64,000 bases of DNA from Terriglobia bacterium (GTDB taxonomy: Bacteria; Acidobacteriota; Terriglobia; Terriglobales; Acidobacteriaceae): NCBI GenBank assembly GCA_020073465.1, contig JAIQFC010000022.1, forward strand, positions 1-64,000. The letters run 5' to 3'. Of the stretch, positions 54,976 through 63,198 are shown piece after piece (the first letter of the stretch is position 1; every line of letters starts with the position of its first letter). The translations under genes and the position numbers were made by a program. The notes beneath the pieces were generated by a model that saw nothing but the letters and a program-made list of their open reading frames with translations, searched no databases and was not told the DNA's origin.

Positions 54976-56058
54976 ATGAATGGTGTGAAGAATTCAACGA
55001 AGTGCCTGACTCTTCTTTCTGAACTGCTGCTGCCAAACACCAGCGGTGTTGAGTTGCCTCTCTCGAACATCAGCCCAGAAGAAATGCATGACCTGTGTAC
55101 CCTGGCGAACTCGCATCACGTGATCATGCGGGCGTTTCCAGAATTGCAGCGCAGGATCGCGACGAACGAGTCTGCCGCCACAGCAGAATGGGCCGAGGAA
55201 CTGGAAGGGGCGATAGAGCGAGAACGGGCTCGAATCAAGTATGCGCTGCCGTACTTGGAGCTTATTTGCGACACGCTCGCAGCGGTGGGAAATGTGGTTG
55301 TAATGAAATCCCTAGATCACTGGCCTGACCTGGGCAGTGATCTCGATCTGTTTACTGACACTGAACCCGTCGATGTTATTGCCGAAATGAAAAGAAATTT
55401 CCAGGCACGGCTGGCAGATCGCAGTTGGGGAGACCGCCTTGCGAATAAATGGAACTTCATCGTTCCAGGATTGCCGGAACTGGTGGAGATCCATGTTGGG
55501 CGCCTGGGCCAAACCGGTGAGCAAATCGCAGTCTCGCGATCTCTGGTTGCGCGTGCCCGTACAATCCAAATCGGAAAGTATGAGTTTCGAGTGCCGGCGC
55601 CAGAGGAGCGCTTGATTATCAGCACACTGCAGCGCATGTATCGTCATTTCTACATTCGCCTTTGCGATGTGGTGGACAATGCCGGGCTGGTGGAAAGGGG
55701 CGAGGTCGACTTCGCATATCTGCAAAAACTGGCCCAGTCCGCGGGTTTGTGGGATGGGCTGGCTACTTATCTCGTAATTATCTCCGACTATGTGCGGCTC
55801 TACCGGGGAGAGGGCCTGGCGCTGCCGTCGATGGCGACATCGACGGCGCGCTTTGGAGGAGAACAGATCTATTTCCGCAAAAAGTTTCTTCGCATTCCAG
55901 TGTTACCGCATGCGGCCAGTCTGTACGCGTCGGAACTCACCAGGCTTTTTCTGAACGGCGAGATTCGTAATACGTTGCGCTTGAGTCTGCTACCAGGTTT
56001 GGCGACGGCGGCAGCTCTGGAACTGAAGCTCACGGGGAGCGACAAGGGAATCTGGTAA
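54976..56058 (+). CDS. NTP_transf_5-family nucleotidyltransferase
   Basis: The 360-residue protein has the nucleotidyltransferase core KSLDHWPDLGSDLDLF (about 109-124), where GSDLDL provides the metal-binding aspartates. The family is PF14907, often annotated as uncharacterised nucleotidyltransferase in polysaccharide and lasso-peptide loci. The rest is helical: LADRSWGDRLANKWNFIVPG, LVEIHVGRLGQTGE, then EERLIISTLQRMYRHFYIRL. It may modify sugars or phosphates of the exported polymer. ATG 54976; its Shine-Dalgarno sequence is weak. The gene is 79 bases after the hydrolase. Confidence 0.75.
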   Translation: MNGVKNSTKCLTLLSELLLPNTSGVELPLSNISPEEMHDLCTLANSHHVIMRAFPELQRRIATNESAATAEWAEELEGAIERERARIKYALPYLELICDTLAAVGNVVVMKSLDHWPDLGSDLDLFTDTEPVDVIAEMKRNFQARLADRSWGDRLANKWNFIVPGLPELVEIHVGRLGQTGEQIAVSRSLVARARTIQIGKYEFRVPAPEERLIISTLQRMYRHFYIRLCDVVDNAGLVERGEVDFAYLQKLAQSAGLWDGLATYLVIISDYVRLYRGEGLALPSMATSTARFGGEQIYFRKKFLRIPVLPHAASLYASELTRLFLNGEIRNTLRLSLLPGLATAAALELKLTGSDKGIW

Positions 56059-56179
56059 TGCGGAGAGGCCTGTAGCATCGTGAGCAAATGCTACGGAATC
56101 TACCGGATTGCGACTGCTGTGTCGTGATCCTAAGGTTAAGTCAGAAATTGCAGCAAGGAAACGATGGAGAAAGAGTCCC

Positions 56180-56350
56180 ATGCCGGGAAAGAAGCACTTG
56201 CTCGGTGTAAGCAATAAGGAAGAGCGGCAGTATGAGCACATCAAGGAAAGCGCCCAGCGGTCAGGACGCTATGGCAGCCGTGCCAAGGAAGTTGCTGCAC
56301 GAACAGTCCTCAAACAGCACAAGGAGAAGGGACACAGCAAGGGGCACTAA
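56180..56350 (+). CDS. Small conserved basic protein (56 residues)
   Basis: From ATG 56180 (GGAGAAAGAG upstream) it reads MPGKKHLLGVSNKEERQYEH, then IKESAQRSGRYGSRAKEVAA and RTVLKQHKEKGHSKGH. This is the pattern of a widespread small family often annotated as plasmid-stabilisation or stress-linked protein (KEERQYEHIK, RAKEVAARTV). No toxin partner is seen, so an addiction role is doubtful. It is charged, with no membrane segment. Confidence 0.65.
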   Translation: MPGKKHLLGVSNKEERQYEHIKESAQRSGRYGSRAKEVAARTVLKQHKEKGHSKGH

Positions 56351-56395
56351 AACGGCGCGGGATGTGGAAATATTTGGTTGGGGTGAGGAGATCTC

Positions 56396-56794
56396 TTGGT
56401 TCGAATTCTAGTGGTTGACGACAATCCAGCGGTGCGGCACTATCTGCGTGCCATCCTCGAACAGCAGAGCTCCTGGCAGGTTTGCGATGAGGCGCGCACT
56501 GGAAGCGAGGCACTGGAGAGGGTACAGAAAGCTCCACCAGATTTGATTTTGCTCGACTTTCAGATGCCGGACCTCAACGGACTTGATGTTGCCCAGCAGA
56601 TCTCTCACTTATTTCCCAAGATTCCCATCTTGATGGTTACCATTCATTTATCCAGGCAGCTGGCTGAAGCCGCGCAAAATGTTGGCATCCGGGGAGCCTG
56701 CGCAAAGACCGATGTGGGCTCGATCGTGGAAGCTGTGGACGCGCTTCTGCATCAACGAACGTATTTCCCGACCATAAGTGCAGCTGCGCTTTAG
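56396..56794 (+). CDS. Receiver-only response regulator
   Basis: The 132-residue protein is a single receiver domain with VVDDNPAVRHYLR, phosphoacceptor Asp54 in LLDFQMPDLNG, and the conserved Thr/Lys positions at VTIHLS and AKTD. There is no output domain. Start TTG 56396 has GAGGAG five bases upstream. It has a low-similarity end (AALRLF), typical of diffusible CheY-like relays. A kinase nearby is not evident; the sensor genes at 20-29 kb are candidates. Confidence 0.85.
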   Translation: MVRILVVDDNPAVRHYLRAILEQQSSWQVCDEARTGSEALERVQKAPPDLILLDFQMPDLNGLDVAQQISHLFPKIPILMVTIHLSRQLAEAAQNVGIRGACAKTDVGSIVEAVDALLHQRTYFPTISAAAL

Positions 56795-57012
56795 ACCCCA
56801 CGGTAGAATTTAGGCAGGACAGTAAGAAAGGCGAACTTCCAGCGATATACAGGATTCTCTGTATACGGAGCCTGATTGGCACATGATAGGGTTCTTGGAG
56901 TCGCGGTGGAAATGCGGCTCATGGCGTTTGACGGGAATAGCTTTTCGGCGGAGACTCAAGACAAAACGCGCATGGTCAAATCTCAGCCTCCCCCGAAGGG
57001 CTACAAACGGTC

Positions 57013-57426
57013 ATGACGATCCGTATCTTGTTGGTAGACGACCATCCTATTGTGCGGCAGGGGTTGAGGACTCTTTTAGAGGGCCGTCCAGGTTGGGAAA
57101 TAGTAGGGGAAGCATCCGATGGAGTTGAGGCATTGGACAAGGCCAGCAGCTTGATGCCTGATGTTGTGGTGCTGGATGTTACTATGCCGAAAATGAACGG
57201 TTTGGAAGCCTGCCGGTTGATCCGTCAAAAGGCGTCAGACCTGGAGATTTTGTTCGTTACGCAACACGATTCTCCGCAAATGATGCGTGAGGCATTGGAG
57301 GCTGGGGCCCGGGGCTATGTCGTAAAGTCGAATGCTGCGCGGGATCTGCTGGAAGCAGTCGAGGCAGTAAGCCAGCACCGCGTGTTTACGGCGCTGGCGC
57401 AGCGTGAGTCGGCTCGTCCGTGTTGA
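57013..57426 (+). CDS. Receiver domain of NarL type without its HTH (truncated?)
   Basis: The 137-residue protein opens MTIRILLVDDHPIVRQGLRT and has Asp55 in VVLDVTMPKMNG, the conserved SPQMMREALEAGARGYVVKS segment and a linker that then stops (QRESARPC). Its receiver is about as similar to the regulators at 57497 and 59707 as they are to each other, but no LuxR-type HTH follows in the 70 bases before the next gene. It is either a natural receiver-only protein or a truncated paralog. ATG 57013. Confidence 0.85.
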   Translation: MTIRILLVDDHPIVRQGLRTLLEGRPGWEIVGEASDGVEALDKASSLMPDVVVLDVTMPKMNGLEACRLIRQKASDLEILFVTQHDSPQMMREALEAGARGYVVKSNAARDLLEAVEAVSQHRVFTALAQRESARPC

Positions 57427-57496
57427 GTTGTGGTGGGTCAAAGAAATAAAATCTAGGTGAAATTCCAATGGAAGTTTCCCTTAATGAGGAGCTGCC

Positions 57497-58198
57497 ATGA
57501 GATTGCGTATCTTGTTAGCCGACGATCATGAAATTGTGCGTCGAGGTTTGAGCGCGCTACTCCAAAAGCATGAGGGGTGGGAAATCTGTGGAGAAGCCTC
57601 CGACGGGCGCGAGACGCTGGAAAAGGCCAAGGAGTTGAAGCCGGATGTCATCGTCCTGGACATTGGCATGCCGTACCTCAATGGCCTCGAGGCCACCCGT
57701 CAACTGCTGCAGCACGATCCACGTTTCAAGATTATCGTGTTAACGATCACCGACTCTGATCAGGTCATCCGCGAAGCCCTGGATGCTGGCGCGCGCGGGT
57801 TCGTTTTGAAGTCGGATGCGGCTCGCGATCTGGTCTCCGCGGTGGAAGCGTTGCAGAGCAAGCGTATGTTCTTCACGCCCCGGGTGAACGACTTGGTGCT
57901 GGCCGGGTTTCTAGATAAAGGGCACGCGGTTTCCAGAACCGAAGTTCCCAGTTTGCCGACGTTAACCGCACGGGAGCGCGAGATCACCCAGCTTCTGGCT
58001 GAAGGGAAAAGCTCCAAGGAAGTTGCGTCGCTGCTGAACTTGAGCACCAAGACTGTCGAAACTCACCGCAGCAACATCATGCGAAAGCTCAGCCTGCACA
58101 GCATTCGCGATCTGGTGGTCTACGCCATCAAGAACAACATTATCCAGATTGAAATGCCTCCTCCACTCAAGACCACTCCGGCAACTTCCGTCGCCTGA
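57497..58198 (+). CDS. NarL/FixJ-family response regulator
   Basis: The 233-residue regulator has a receiver (about 1-120) with phosphoacceptor Asp55 in VLDIGMPYLNG and KSDAARDLVSAVEAL at its end. A LuxR-type HTH follows (about 150-215; LTAREREITQLLAEGKSSKE, LNLSTKTVETHRSNIMRKL). Such proteins bind DNA after phosphorylation by HisKA_3 kinases like the two at 25784 and 27460. ATG 57497 is preceded by GAGGAG. It is convergent with the VWFA gene, 21 bases apart. Confidence 0.92.
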   Translation: MRLRILLADDHEIVRRGLSALLQKHEGWEICGEASDGRETLEKAKELKPDVIVLDIGMPYLNGLEATRQLLQHDPRFKIIVLTITDSDQVIREALDAGARGFVLKSDAARDLVSAVEALQSKRMFFTPRVNDLVLAGFLDKGHAVSRTEVPSLPTLTAREREITQLLAEGKSSKEVASLLNLSTKTVETHRSNIMRKLSLHSIRDLVVYAIKNNIIQIEMPPPLKTTPATSVA

Positions 58199-58219
58199 AA
58201 TCTATCCAGTACTTCTCCA

Positions 58220-59296
58220 TCAATGGGTGGAGTTTGGGGAGAAGTATCCGGTACGGGTGCGCACTGTGAGCCTGCCATATCCAGGAGCGCGAGCTTCAAC
58301 TCGCAACGACTGATACTCCGGTTTGACGTTCTGGTTTTGCGGCTTGTAAGCGATTGTGTACTGGCTGCGAATGTCGTGGGCCACGGTCTTGGTAATATTG
58401 TCGACCTGATCGAGAGTCTCTGGAAAGTAGGCCACCCCACCGGTGCCATCGGCCAACCGTTGCAGAGCTTCTCGGCCTGGACCAAGCAAGCCGCCACCCA
58501 GCAAGCCCACTGCATACAAGGTTGGTCCGTTTGCTTGTTGCAGCCGGCGCGAAGCTTCCTGCAAAGTTTCCTGGCTCATGTTGTCCTGACCGTCTGTAAT
58601 CACCAGGAGGACTTTCTTTTCCAATCGAGGATTATTCTTGAGGTGTGCCGCGGAAGCGACGATAGCGTCATAGAGGGCGGTACTCCCCCTCATAGGGCCT
58701 TGATGCAGAGCCACCTGCAGCAACTTTGCGTCCGAGGTGAAATCCTGGTCTAGATAGTAGTCCTGGCTGAAGTTCACCACAAACATCTCGTCCTGCGGAT
58801 TACCGGCACGAATCAGATTCAGCACTGCCTGATTGATCTTTTCCCGCTTGTCGCGCATCGATCCTGAATTGTCGATGACGATTCCCATCGCGACTGGAAC
58901 GTCTTCCCGGCGAAATGAAGTGATGGTTTGGGGCTCCCCATTTTCAAAGACCGTAAATGCAGTCTTGTCCAAATACGGCACCAATCGCCGTTGTTCGTCG
59001 AAGACAATGGCATGCAAGACGACTTCTTCCACTTGTTTCTTGAAAACGAACATGCCGCTCTGATCGTTGGCGGTAGGTTCCTCGGTGATCGGTTCCTGGT
59101 TTGACGGTTGCCGGCTAGTCTGTGGCGAAGCAGGGTCGTCTGACGAAGGTGCTACTGAATTGCCATTCGTTGCAGGCGGAGGGGTGGGAGATGGCGCCGA
59201 CGAAGTTGTTTGCGCCAGCCCAGCCGCACTCAGGAAGCAGAGTGCAACGGCCGTCCAAATTGCCCTGTTCAATCGGCCAGAAGCGACAAAGTGCAT
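58220..59296 (-). CDS. VWFA-domain protein (acidobacterial VWFA-related type), exported
   Basis: The 358-residue protein has a signal peptide (LNRAIWTAVALCFLSAAGLA) and a Pro/Ser/Thr-rich linker. An N-terminal beta region follows (VVLHAIVFDEQRRLVPYLDK, FTVFENGEPQTITSFRRED). The VWFA domain has the MIDAS DxSxS in MGIVIDNSGSMRDK and a second metal residue near MRGSTALYDAI. The C-terminal motif SQYTIAYKPQNQ and the ending GRLTVRTRTGYF are typical of the VWFA-related Acidobacterial domain (TIGR03436). Such proteins bind partners in the envelope. ATG 59296. Confidence 0.88.
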   Translation of the reverse strand: MHFVASGRLNRAIWTAVALCFLSAAGLAQTTSSAPSPTPPPATNGNSVAPSSDDPASPQTSRQPSNQEPITEEPTANDQSGMFVFKKQVEEVVLHAIVFDEQRRLVPYLDKTAFTVFENGEPQTITSFRREDVPVAMGIVIDNSGSMRDKREKINQAVLNLIRAGNPQDEMFVVNFSQDYYLDQDFTSDAKLLQVALHQGPMRGSTALYDAIVASAAHLKNNPRLEKKVLLVITDGQDNMSQETLQEASRRLQQANGPTLYAVGLLGGGLLGPGREALQRLADGTGGVAYFPETLDQVDNITKTVAHDIRSQYTIAYKPQNQNVKPEYQSLRVEARAPGYGRLTVRTRTGYFSPNSTH

Positions 59297-59706
59297 GAGA
59301 TTCCTCCAACGCTTCTTGGATGCAAGTTGGCGCGTGAGGGGAGAGCGCGAAAGTGCGCCAAGAACCTACAGGAAAGACCTGAGTAGCAGGAGAGTTGGGA
59401 GATCGCTGCGGTCTCAAAGTGAGGTTTCCCCCGATCCTTAAGAGTGCGGTGATCTGGGGCGCCGGGAAAAACTTACACAAAGACGGTCCACGGCGACGTC
59501 AGAGAATGTCTTTATCTGCAATGAATTGGAGATTTGGCAATTCCTGTGCTGTACAGTCTGGCATCCGCGAGAACTTGGAATAACTTCGCGGGGAATACGG
59601 CCCGGCGGTCTCATGTATTAGTGGGCGTGAACCGCGCTGGCCACAGCCGTCGGTAGTACCAGAAATTCCTGTGAAATATGCATCGGTATTCTATTGGAGG
59701 TGAAGC
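59297..59706. other. Intergenic region between VWFA gene and NarL regulator
   Basis: These 410 bases are between divergent genes. No sigma54-type GG-GC pair, tRNA or supportable frame was found. A GGAGGTGAAGC Shine-Dalgarno sequence lies at the end, just before ATG 59707. Confidence 0.4.
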
Positions 59707-60360
59707 ATGAGTGTGCTTCGAATCCTGATTGTGGACGATCACGAAGTTGCCAGAAAAGGGATCCGCGCTTTGCTGGAGAGCCACGTGGGATGGGAGGTTT
59801 GCGGCGAGGCCCGGGATGGGCGAGAAGCGGTGGAATACACCAGCAAGATGAAGCCAGATGTGGTCCTGCTGGACATCGGTATGCCGAACCTGAACGGCCT
59901 GAACGCTGCCAGACAAATTCTGGCCATAGCCCCCGACACTCGAATTCTGGTTCTGACCATGCACGATTCGGATCAGGTGGTGCGAGAAGTGCTCGCCGCG
60001 GGCGCTCGCGGATTTCTGCTCAAGTCCGACGCAGGGAGGGACTTGGTGGCCGCAGTCGAGGCGTTGCAACACCAGCGAACATTTTTCACGACCAAGGTGG
60101 CACAGATGGTGCTGGAAGGGTATCTGCATCCAGGCAGCGAAGAGGAGCATTTAAGTGGCCAGGTTCTGACCCCACGCGAACGGGAAGTGATTCAGCTTCT
60201 CGCCGAAGGAAGGAGCACCAAGGAAGTCGCTGTCACGCTCAACCTAAGTGTTAAGACAGCAGAAACTCACCGCACAAATCTGATGCGTAAGCTTGATATA
60301 CACTCGGTTGCGGATTTGACGCTTTACGCCGTCCGCAACGGAATCGTCCAGGTTTACTAA
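59707..60360 (+). CDS. NarL/FixJ-family response regulator
   Basis: The 217-residue regulator has a receiver with Asp56 in LLDIGMPNLNG and the segment HDSDQVVREVLAAGARGFLL. The LuxR-type HTH is near the C-terminus (about 150-210; LTPREREVIQLLAEGRSTKE, LNLSVKTAETHRTNLMRKL). It is very similar to the regulator at 57497 (a duplicate). ATG 59707 with strong Shine-Dalgarno sequence GGAGGTGAAG. A long hairpin follows the stop. Likely partner kinases are HisKA_3 type. Confidence 0.92.
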   Translation: MSVLRILIVDDHEVARKGIRALLESHVGWEVCGEARDGREAVEYTSKMKPDVVLLDIGMPNLNGLNAARQILAIAPDTRILVLTMHDSDQVVREVLAAGARGFLLKSDAGRDLVAAVEALQHQRTFFTTKVAQMVLEGYLHPGSEEEHLSGQVLTPREREVIQLLAEGRSTKEVAVTLNLSVKTAETHRTNLMRKLDIHSVADLTLYAVRNGIVQVY

Positions 60361-60361
60361 A

Positions 60362-60392
60362 CGCAACACGTTTCGCCGGCGAACGTGTTGCG
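60362..60392 (+). terminator. Long hairpin directly after the NarL gene
   Basis: CGCAACACGTT (60362-60372) pairs with AACGTGTTGCG (60382-60392), and TCGCC can pair with GGCGA inside. No T tract follows, so it could be an extragenic palindrome or a stabilising 3' hairpin. Confidence 0.45.
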
Positions 60393-60585
60393 GTATGGCA
60401 GATGGTCTGCCTGGCAAAGCACTATCGGCTGCACCAACCGTTGTAGACCCCATCACATTCGCGTAAGGCGAGACCACCGCGCAATTAGAGACTTTACCGG
60501 ATACACCGCGCACCCGCGCGTGCATAGACTCGCATCTGCTTGCGGCAAGGCGATCGGAAAATTAAAGGGAAGGAGTTCTCACGCG

Positions 60586-60738
60586 ATGCTCTGGACCATT
60601 GTTGCTCTGCTGTTGATTCTCTGGATGTTAGGCATGGTTAGTTCATACACGCTGGGTGGATTCATCCACATTCTGCTTGTCTTAGCCGTGATTGCAGTCT
60701 TGATCCGCTTGATCCAAGGCCGCAACCCAGTGGCTTGA
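60586..60738 (+). CDS. Lmo0937-family small membrane protein
   Basis: The 50-residue protein MLWTIVALLLILWMLGMVSS has two membrane helices (the second FIHILLVLAVIAVLIRLI) and ends GRNPVA. This is the layout of the Lmo0937/YhhL-like small membrane family often found with stress genes. ATG 60586 is preceded by AAGGGAAGGAG about ten bases upstream. The longer frame from 60385 has no sensible start. Confidence 0.8.
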   Translation: MLWTIVALLLILWMLGMVSSYTLGGFIHILLVLAVIAVLIRLIQGRNPVA

Positions 60739-60895
60739 ATTCTTCGTGGCTCGAATCAACAACGGCGATCCAGACTGCCCTGGCGCGCGGTTCTGCAGTG
60801 AAACTGGCGGACAATCGTGAACGGCAACGTCCGCGGGTTCACCTACATCACAATCACCGGCAGCATTTAACACATCAATCGACATGGAGACAAAG

Positions 60896-61087
60896 ATGAC
60901 TCAAAATCGAACGGATCTTCACACTTGCGGTATCTGCAGCCAGTCATTCAACTCGGAACGTGAACTGCAGGAACATCAGAGCAGTGCACACAACCGACCG
61001 GTGCAGGGTGAAAAACAGCCAGACTTTGAGCGCAAACCGAAAGGTGGGCCGGACCAGGACGAACAGAAGAAAGAGAAGATCGCCTAG
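60896..61087 (+). CDS. Small C2H2 zinc-finger protein
   Basis: The 63-residue protein starts at ATG 60896, with GGAG seven bases upstream; ATG 60884 is in frame but overlaps it. Residues 9-32 have the pattern C-x2-C-x12-H-x4-H (Cys11, Cys14, His27, His32), with Phe18 and Leu24 at the hydrophobic positions of a classical finger. The tail is highly charged (PKGGPDQDEQKKEKIA). Bacterial C2H2 fingers are known but infrequent (Ros/MucR family has a different spacing). It may bind nucleic acid or protein. Confidence 0.75.
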   Translation: MTQNRTDLHTCGICSQSFNSERELQEHQSSAHNRPVQGEKQPDFERKPKGGPDQDEQKKEKIA

Positions 61088-61216
61088 GCCTTGATCCACA
61101 GCAATAGCCACAAAGTATCTCGGCACGGATCGCTTTCACCCCGACTTCGTGGGTCACGACTCGAGAGTAGGACAGATGCCGGAACAAACAGACAAATCCT
61201 TGAGGAGAAGAATGCC

Positions 61217-61477
61217 ATGAATAAGGATCGTGTAGAAGGTAAGGTTAAAGACATTACCGGACGCATGGAGCGCCAAGCCGGGGAGTGGACCGGCGACGAG
61301 GAGAAACAGGCGCACGGAGCGATGAAGCAAGTTGAGGGGAAAGTGCAGAACGCGGTGGGCAAGGCGAAAGACGCGATCGACGACGCGAGAAAGCGTGTTG
61401 CCAGCGAAGACGATGACGTGAACGAAAACGAAGAGACTGCAGAAGATGTTCGTGAGTCTCGGCGAAAGGCTAGCTAA
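61217..61477 (+). CDS. CsbD-like stress-response protein
   Basis: The 86-residue protein from ATG 61217 (GAGGAGAAG upstream) begins MNKDRVEGKVKDITGRMERQ and continues GEWTGDEEKQAHGAMKQVEG, the CsbD family repeat. The C-terminus is acidic (EDDDVNENEETAEDVRE). CsbD proteins are induced by general stress in Bacillus and others; their mechanism is unknown. The frame extends upstream to 61091 but no Shine-Dalgarno sequence supports that start. It is convergent with the DUF892 gene. Confidence 0.9.
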   Translation: MNKDRVEGKVKDITGRMERQAGEWTGDEEKQAHGAMKQVEGKVQNAVGKAKDAIDDARKRVASEDDDVNENEETAEDVRESRRKAS

Positions 61478-61519
61478 CTCTGGCTATGTCTTTTGCTTGA
61501 AAGAGGCGGGAGTAAATAA

Positions 61520-61558
61520 CGGCAGGGTGGAGGAGCGTGTCCACGCGCCCCACCCTGC
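61520..61558. terminator. Bidirectional terminator-like hairpin between convergent stress genes
   Basis: GCAGGGTGG (61522-61530) pairs with CCACCCTGC (61550-61558). On the minus strand ATTTACTCCC follows. It lies between the ends of the CsbD-like and DUF892 genes. Confidence 0.55.
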
Positions 61559-61563
61559 TCAAC

Positions 61564-62112
61564 CTAGGCAGCTTTTCTGGACCTGACCTTGACGGACTCC
61601 TTGGTGTCTGGCTCTGTAGTTGTGAGTTTGTTGGCTTGTGCGTTGATCGCGGACGAAAGATTAGTGAGCTTCTCATCGGCTTGCGTTTCTTCCTGTAGTG
61701 TTTTGGTAAGCAGAGAAGCGTGTTCGCTCAAATTCATCAATTCCGCAAAGGCTCGAGCTGTGCCGTATGCAGCGATCTCGTAGTGTTCCACTCGTTGAGC
61801 TGCGCCGATCAAGGCAGCATCGAGGACTGCGTCCCTGTACGCCCCGCGCATTGCTTCCATCCCTTCTTTGAGCAGGCCTTCCATTCCGAGGCATTTCTTG
61901 CCGGTAGGCCTTTCCTCCAAATCTTCAAATATTCGCTCAAGACGGGACACCTGTTCGGATGTTTGTCGCAAGTGCTCCTCGAAGGCCTGGCGCAGCTCAC
62001 TGCTGGACGCCGCTTTTGCCATCCGGGGCAGCGCCCTTACCAGTTGAGTTTCTGCGCTATACAGGTCTCTGAGTTCGTCTACATATAAGTTACGGAATGA
62101 AGCTTTCTGCAT
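61564..62112 (-). CDS. Ferritin-like DUF892 protein (YciE/YciF family)
   Basis: The 182-residue protein from ATG 62112 (AAGGAGAAG upstream) has YVDELRDLYSAETQLVRALP, LRQAFEEHLRQTSEQVSRLE, CLGMEGLLKEGMEAM and ALIGAAQRVEHYEIAAYGTA. This is the four-helix ferritin-like layout with Glu/His positions of the di-iron site intact. The Lys/Arg-rich tail (KVRSRKAA) ends it. YciE/YciF proteins respond to osmotic and other stress. The reading frame continues upstream to 62235 without a Shine-Dalgarno sequence. Confidence 0.9.
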   Translation of the reverse strand: MQKASFRNLYVDELRDLYSAETQLVRALPRMAKAASSSELRQAFEEHLRQTSEQVSRLERIFEDLEERPTGKKCLGMEGLLKEGMEAMRGAYRDAVLDAALIGAAQRVEHYEIAAYGTARAFAELMNLSEHASLLTKTLQEETQADEKLTNLSSAINAQANKLTTTEPDTKESVKVRSRKAA

Positions 62113-62312
62113 GACAATCTTCTCCTTAGAAAATATTCCAGCTTGACGAGGCAAATCGCGCTGCCAGTTAGATTCCGCTTCGTTGTTTCTTGTGTTCCTG
62201 CGTCGAAAATAGTCGCCGCATTTGTATCGCCGCAATACACCAGATGCCGTAGGGTTCAGCGTGCGGAGAGAGGAGAAGAAGCCGCCGCGCGTTCTGCGTT
62301 GTGGGCGCGCTC

Positions 62313-62777
62313 TTAGGAAATCAATTGAATGCTCACAACGTGGAGGATGTTACGGTTCACGTCCAGATTGCCGACTACCTTTACTTGCTTGTCCTCGTAA
62401 TGCTTCACATCGTCCTGATCGTCGAGTTGGTACGACGTGCCGCCTGTCTTGAGAACGTACCTGGCGCCATCCTTCAGGATCGTACCTGTGAAAGTTTGGT
62501 TTGCGGGGGCTTGCTGCTGAGCCGGTGGCAGAGCCTGCGGGTTCGTAGGTTGTCCCGGCGTCTCTTGGTCGCTCTGTCGTGTGGGCCGATCGGGCGGCGG
62601 AAGTGGCTGGGGCACCGGCTTCGGTTTCTGCAGCTGAGACCATGCAATCAGTTGAGGTCCGAGGACATCTGGCGGAAGAGCGGGGCTGGATTGCACCTGA
62701 GGGTCCTGGCCGAAGCCTGATAGCGCCACCACCAGCACGAAGCTTATTGTGGCTAAAATATTTGTCTCTCGTTTCAC
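62313..62777 (-). CDS. Exported DUF5818-like protein
   Basis: The 154-residue protein from GTG 62777 (GGAGG seven bases upstream) has a signal peptide (LATISFVLVVALSGFG). A Pro/Gln-rich linker follows (residues about 30-90; KPKPVPQPLPPPDRP, PAQQQAPANQ). The C-terminal domain (about 92-154) reads FTGTILKDGARYVLKTGGTS, VKHYEDKQVKVVGNLDVNRN and ILHVVSIQLI. This small beta-barrel pattern matches DUF5818, an acidobacterial exported-protein domain. Role unknown. Confidence 0.7.
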   Translation of the reverse strand: MKRETNILATISFVLVVALSGFGQDPQVQSSPALPPDVLGPQLIAWSQLQKPKPVPQPLPPPDRPTRQSDQETPGQPTNPQALPPAQQQAPANQTFTGTILKDGARYVLKTGGTSYQLDDQDDVKHYEDKQVKVVGNLDVNRNILHVVSIQLIS

Positions 62778-63140
62778 GTCACACCTCCGAAAGACGAATC
62801 TGGCGGGTCTTCGATCCACGATCGCAGGCCGCAATCGGCCTCTCATGTCGCAGAATGTGGATCACAATCTCCGATGGGGTGAACCATCAGAGGAACTTGC
62901 ACACCCACTCTCCACCTCAAGTACTACCTCGTCTCATCCTGCATCGTCCATACAGCTTTTCTCGTAGGTAATTCCAGTTGTTAAGGGAGTGGGTTGAAAG
63001 GAGAAAGCGGACAAGGAACGCAACAGATAGAGGGGGCGACCTCTCCGTCTGGTGTCCCGCCCGACACCCACCCCCAGTCTGTAGTTAAAGCAGCAAGGCT
63101 CCTGTTCATGAAATAGGGGGAACCCCGTAGGCTCGTTCAA
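62778..63140. other. Intergenic region with no recognised gene
   Basis: This stretch between the two exported-protein genes on the minus strand contains no supportable frame. It must hold the promoter for the DUF5818-like gene. CTCCCGCCGACAC-like direct pieces near 63050 have no clear structure. Confidence 0.4.
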
Positions 63141-63174
63141 AGAGCAAAACAGAGACGTAGCAAGCTACGTCTCT
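63140..63174 (-). terminator. Terminator-like palindrome after the glutamine-rich exported protein gene
   Basis: AGAGACGTAGC (63151-63161) pairs perfectly with GCTACGTCTCT (63164-63174) across a two-base loop. GTTTTGCTCTTT follows on the minus strand. The palindrome resembles a repeat that is frequent in Acidobacteriota, so it may be an extragenic repeat acting as terminator. Confidence 0.6.
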
Positions 63175-63198
63175 ACGGGTTTGCATCTCAGGCCCGGC

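Noticed and set aside
59297-59706. Search for a sigma54 promoter that the FHA activator could use
   Set aside because: The TGGCAT sequence at about 59560 lacks the second GC element at the required distance.
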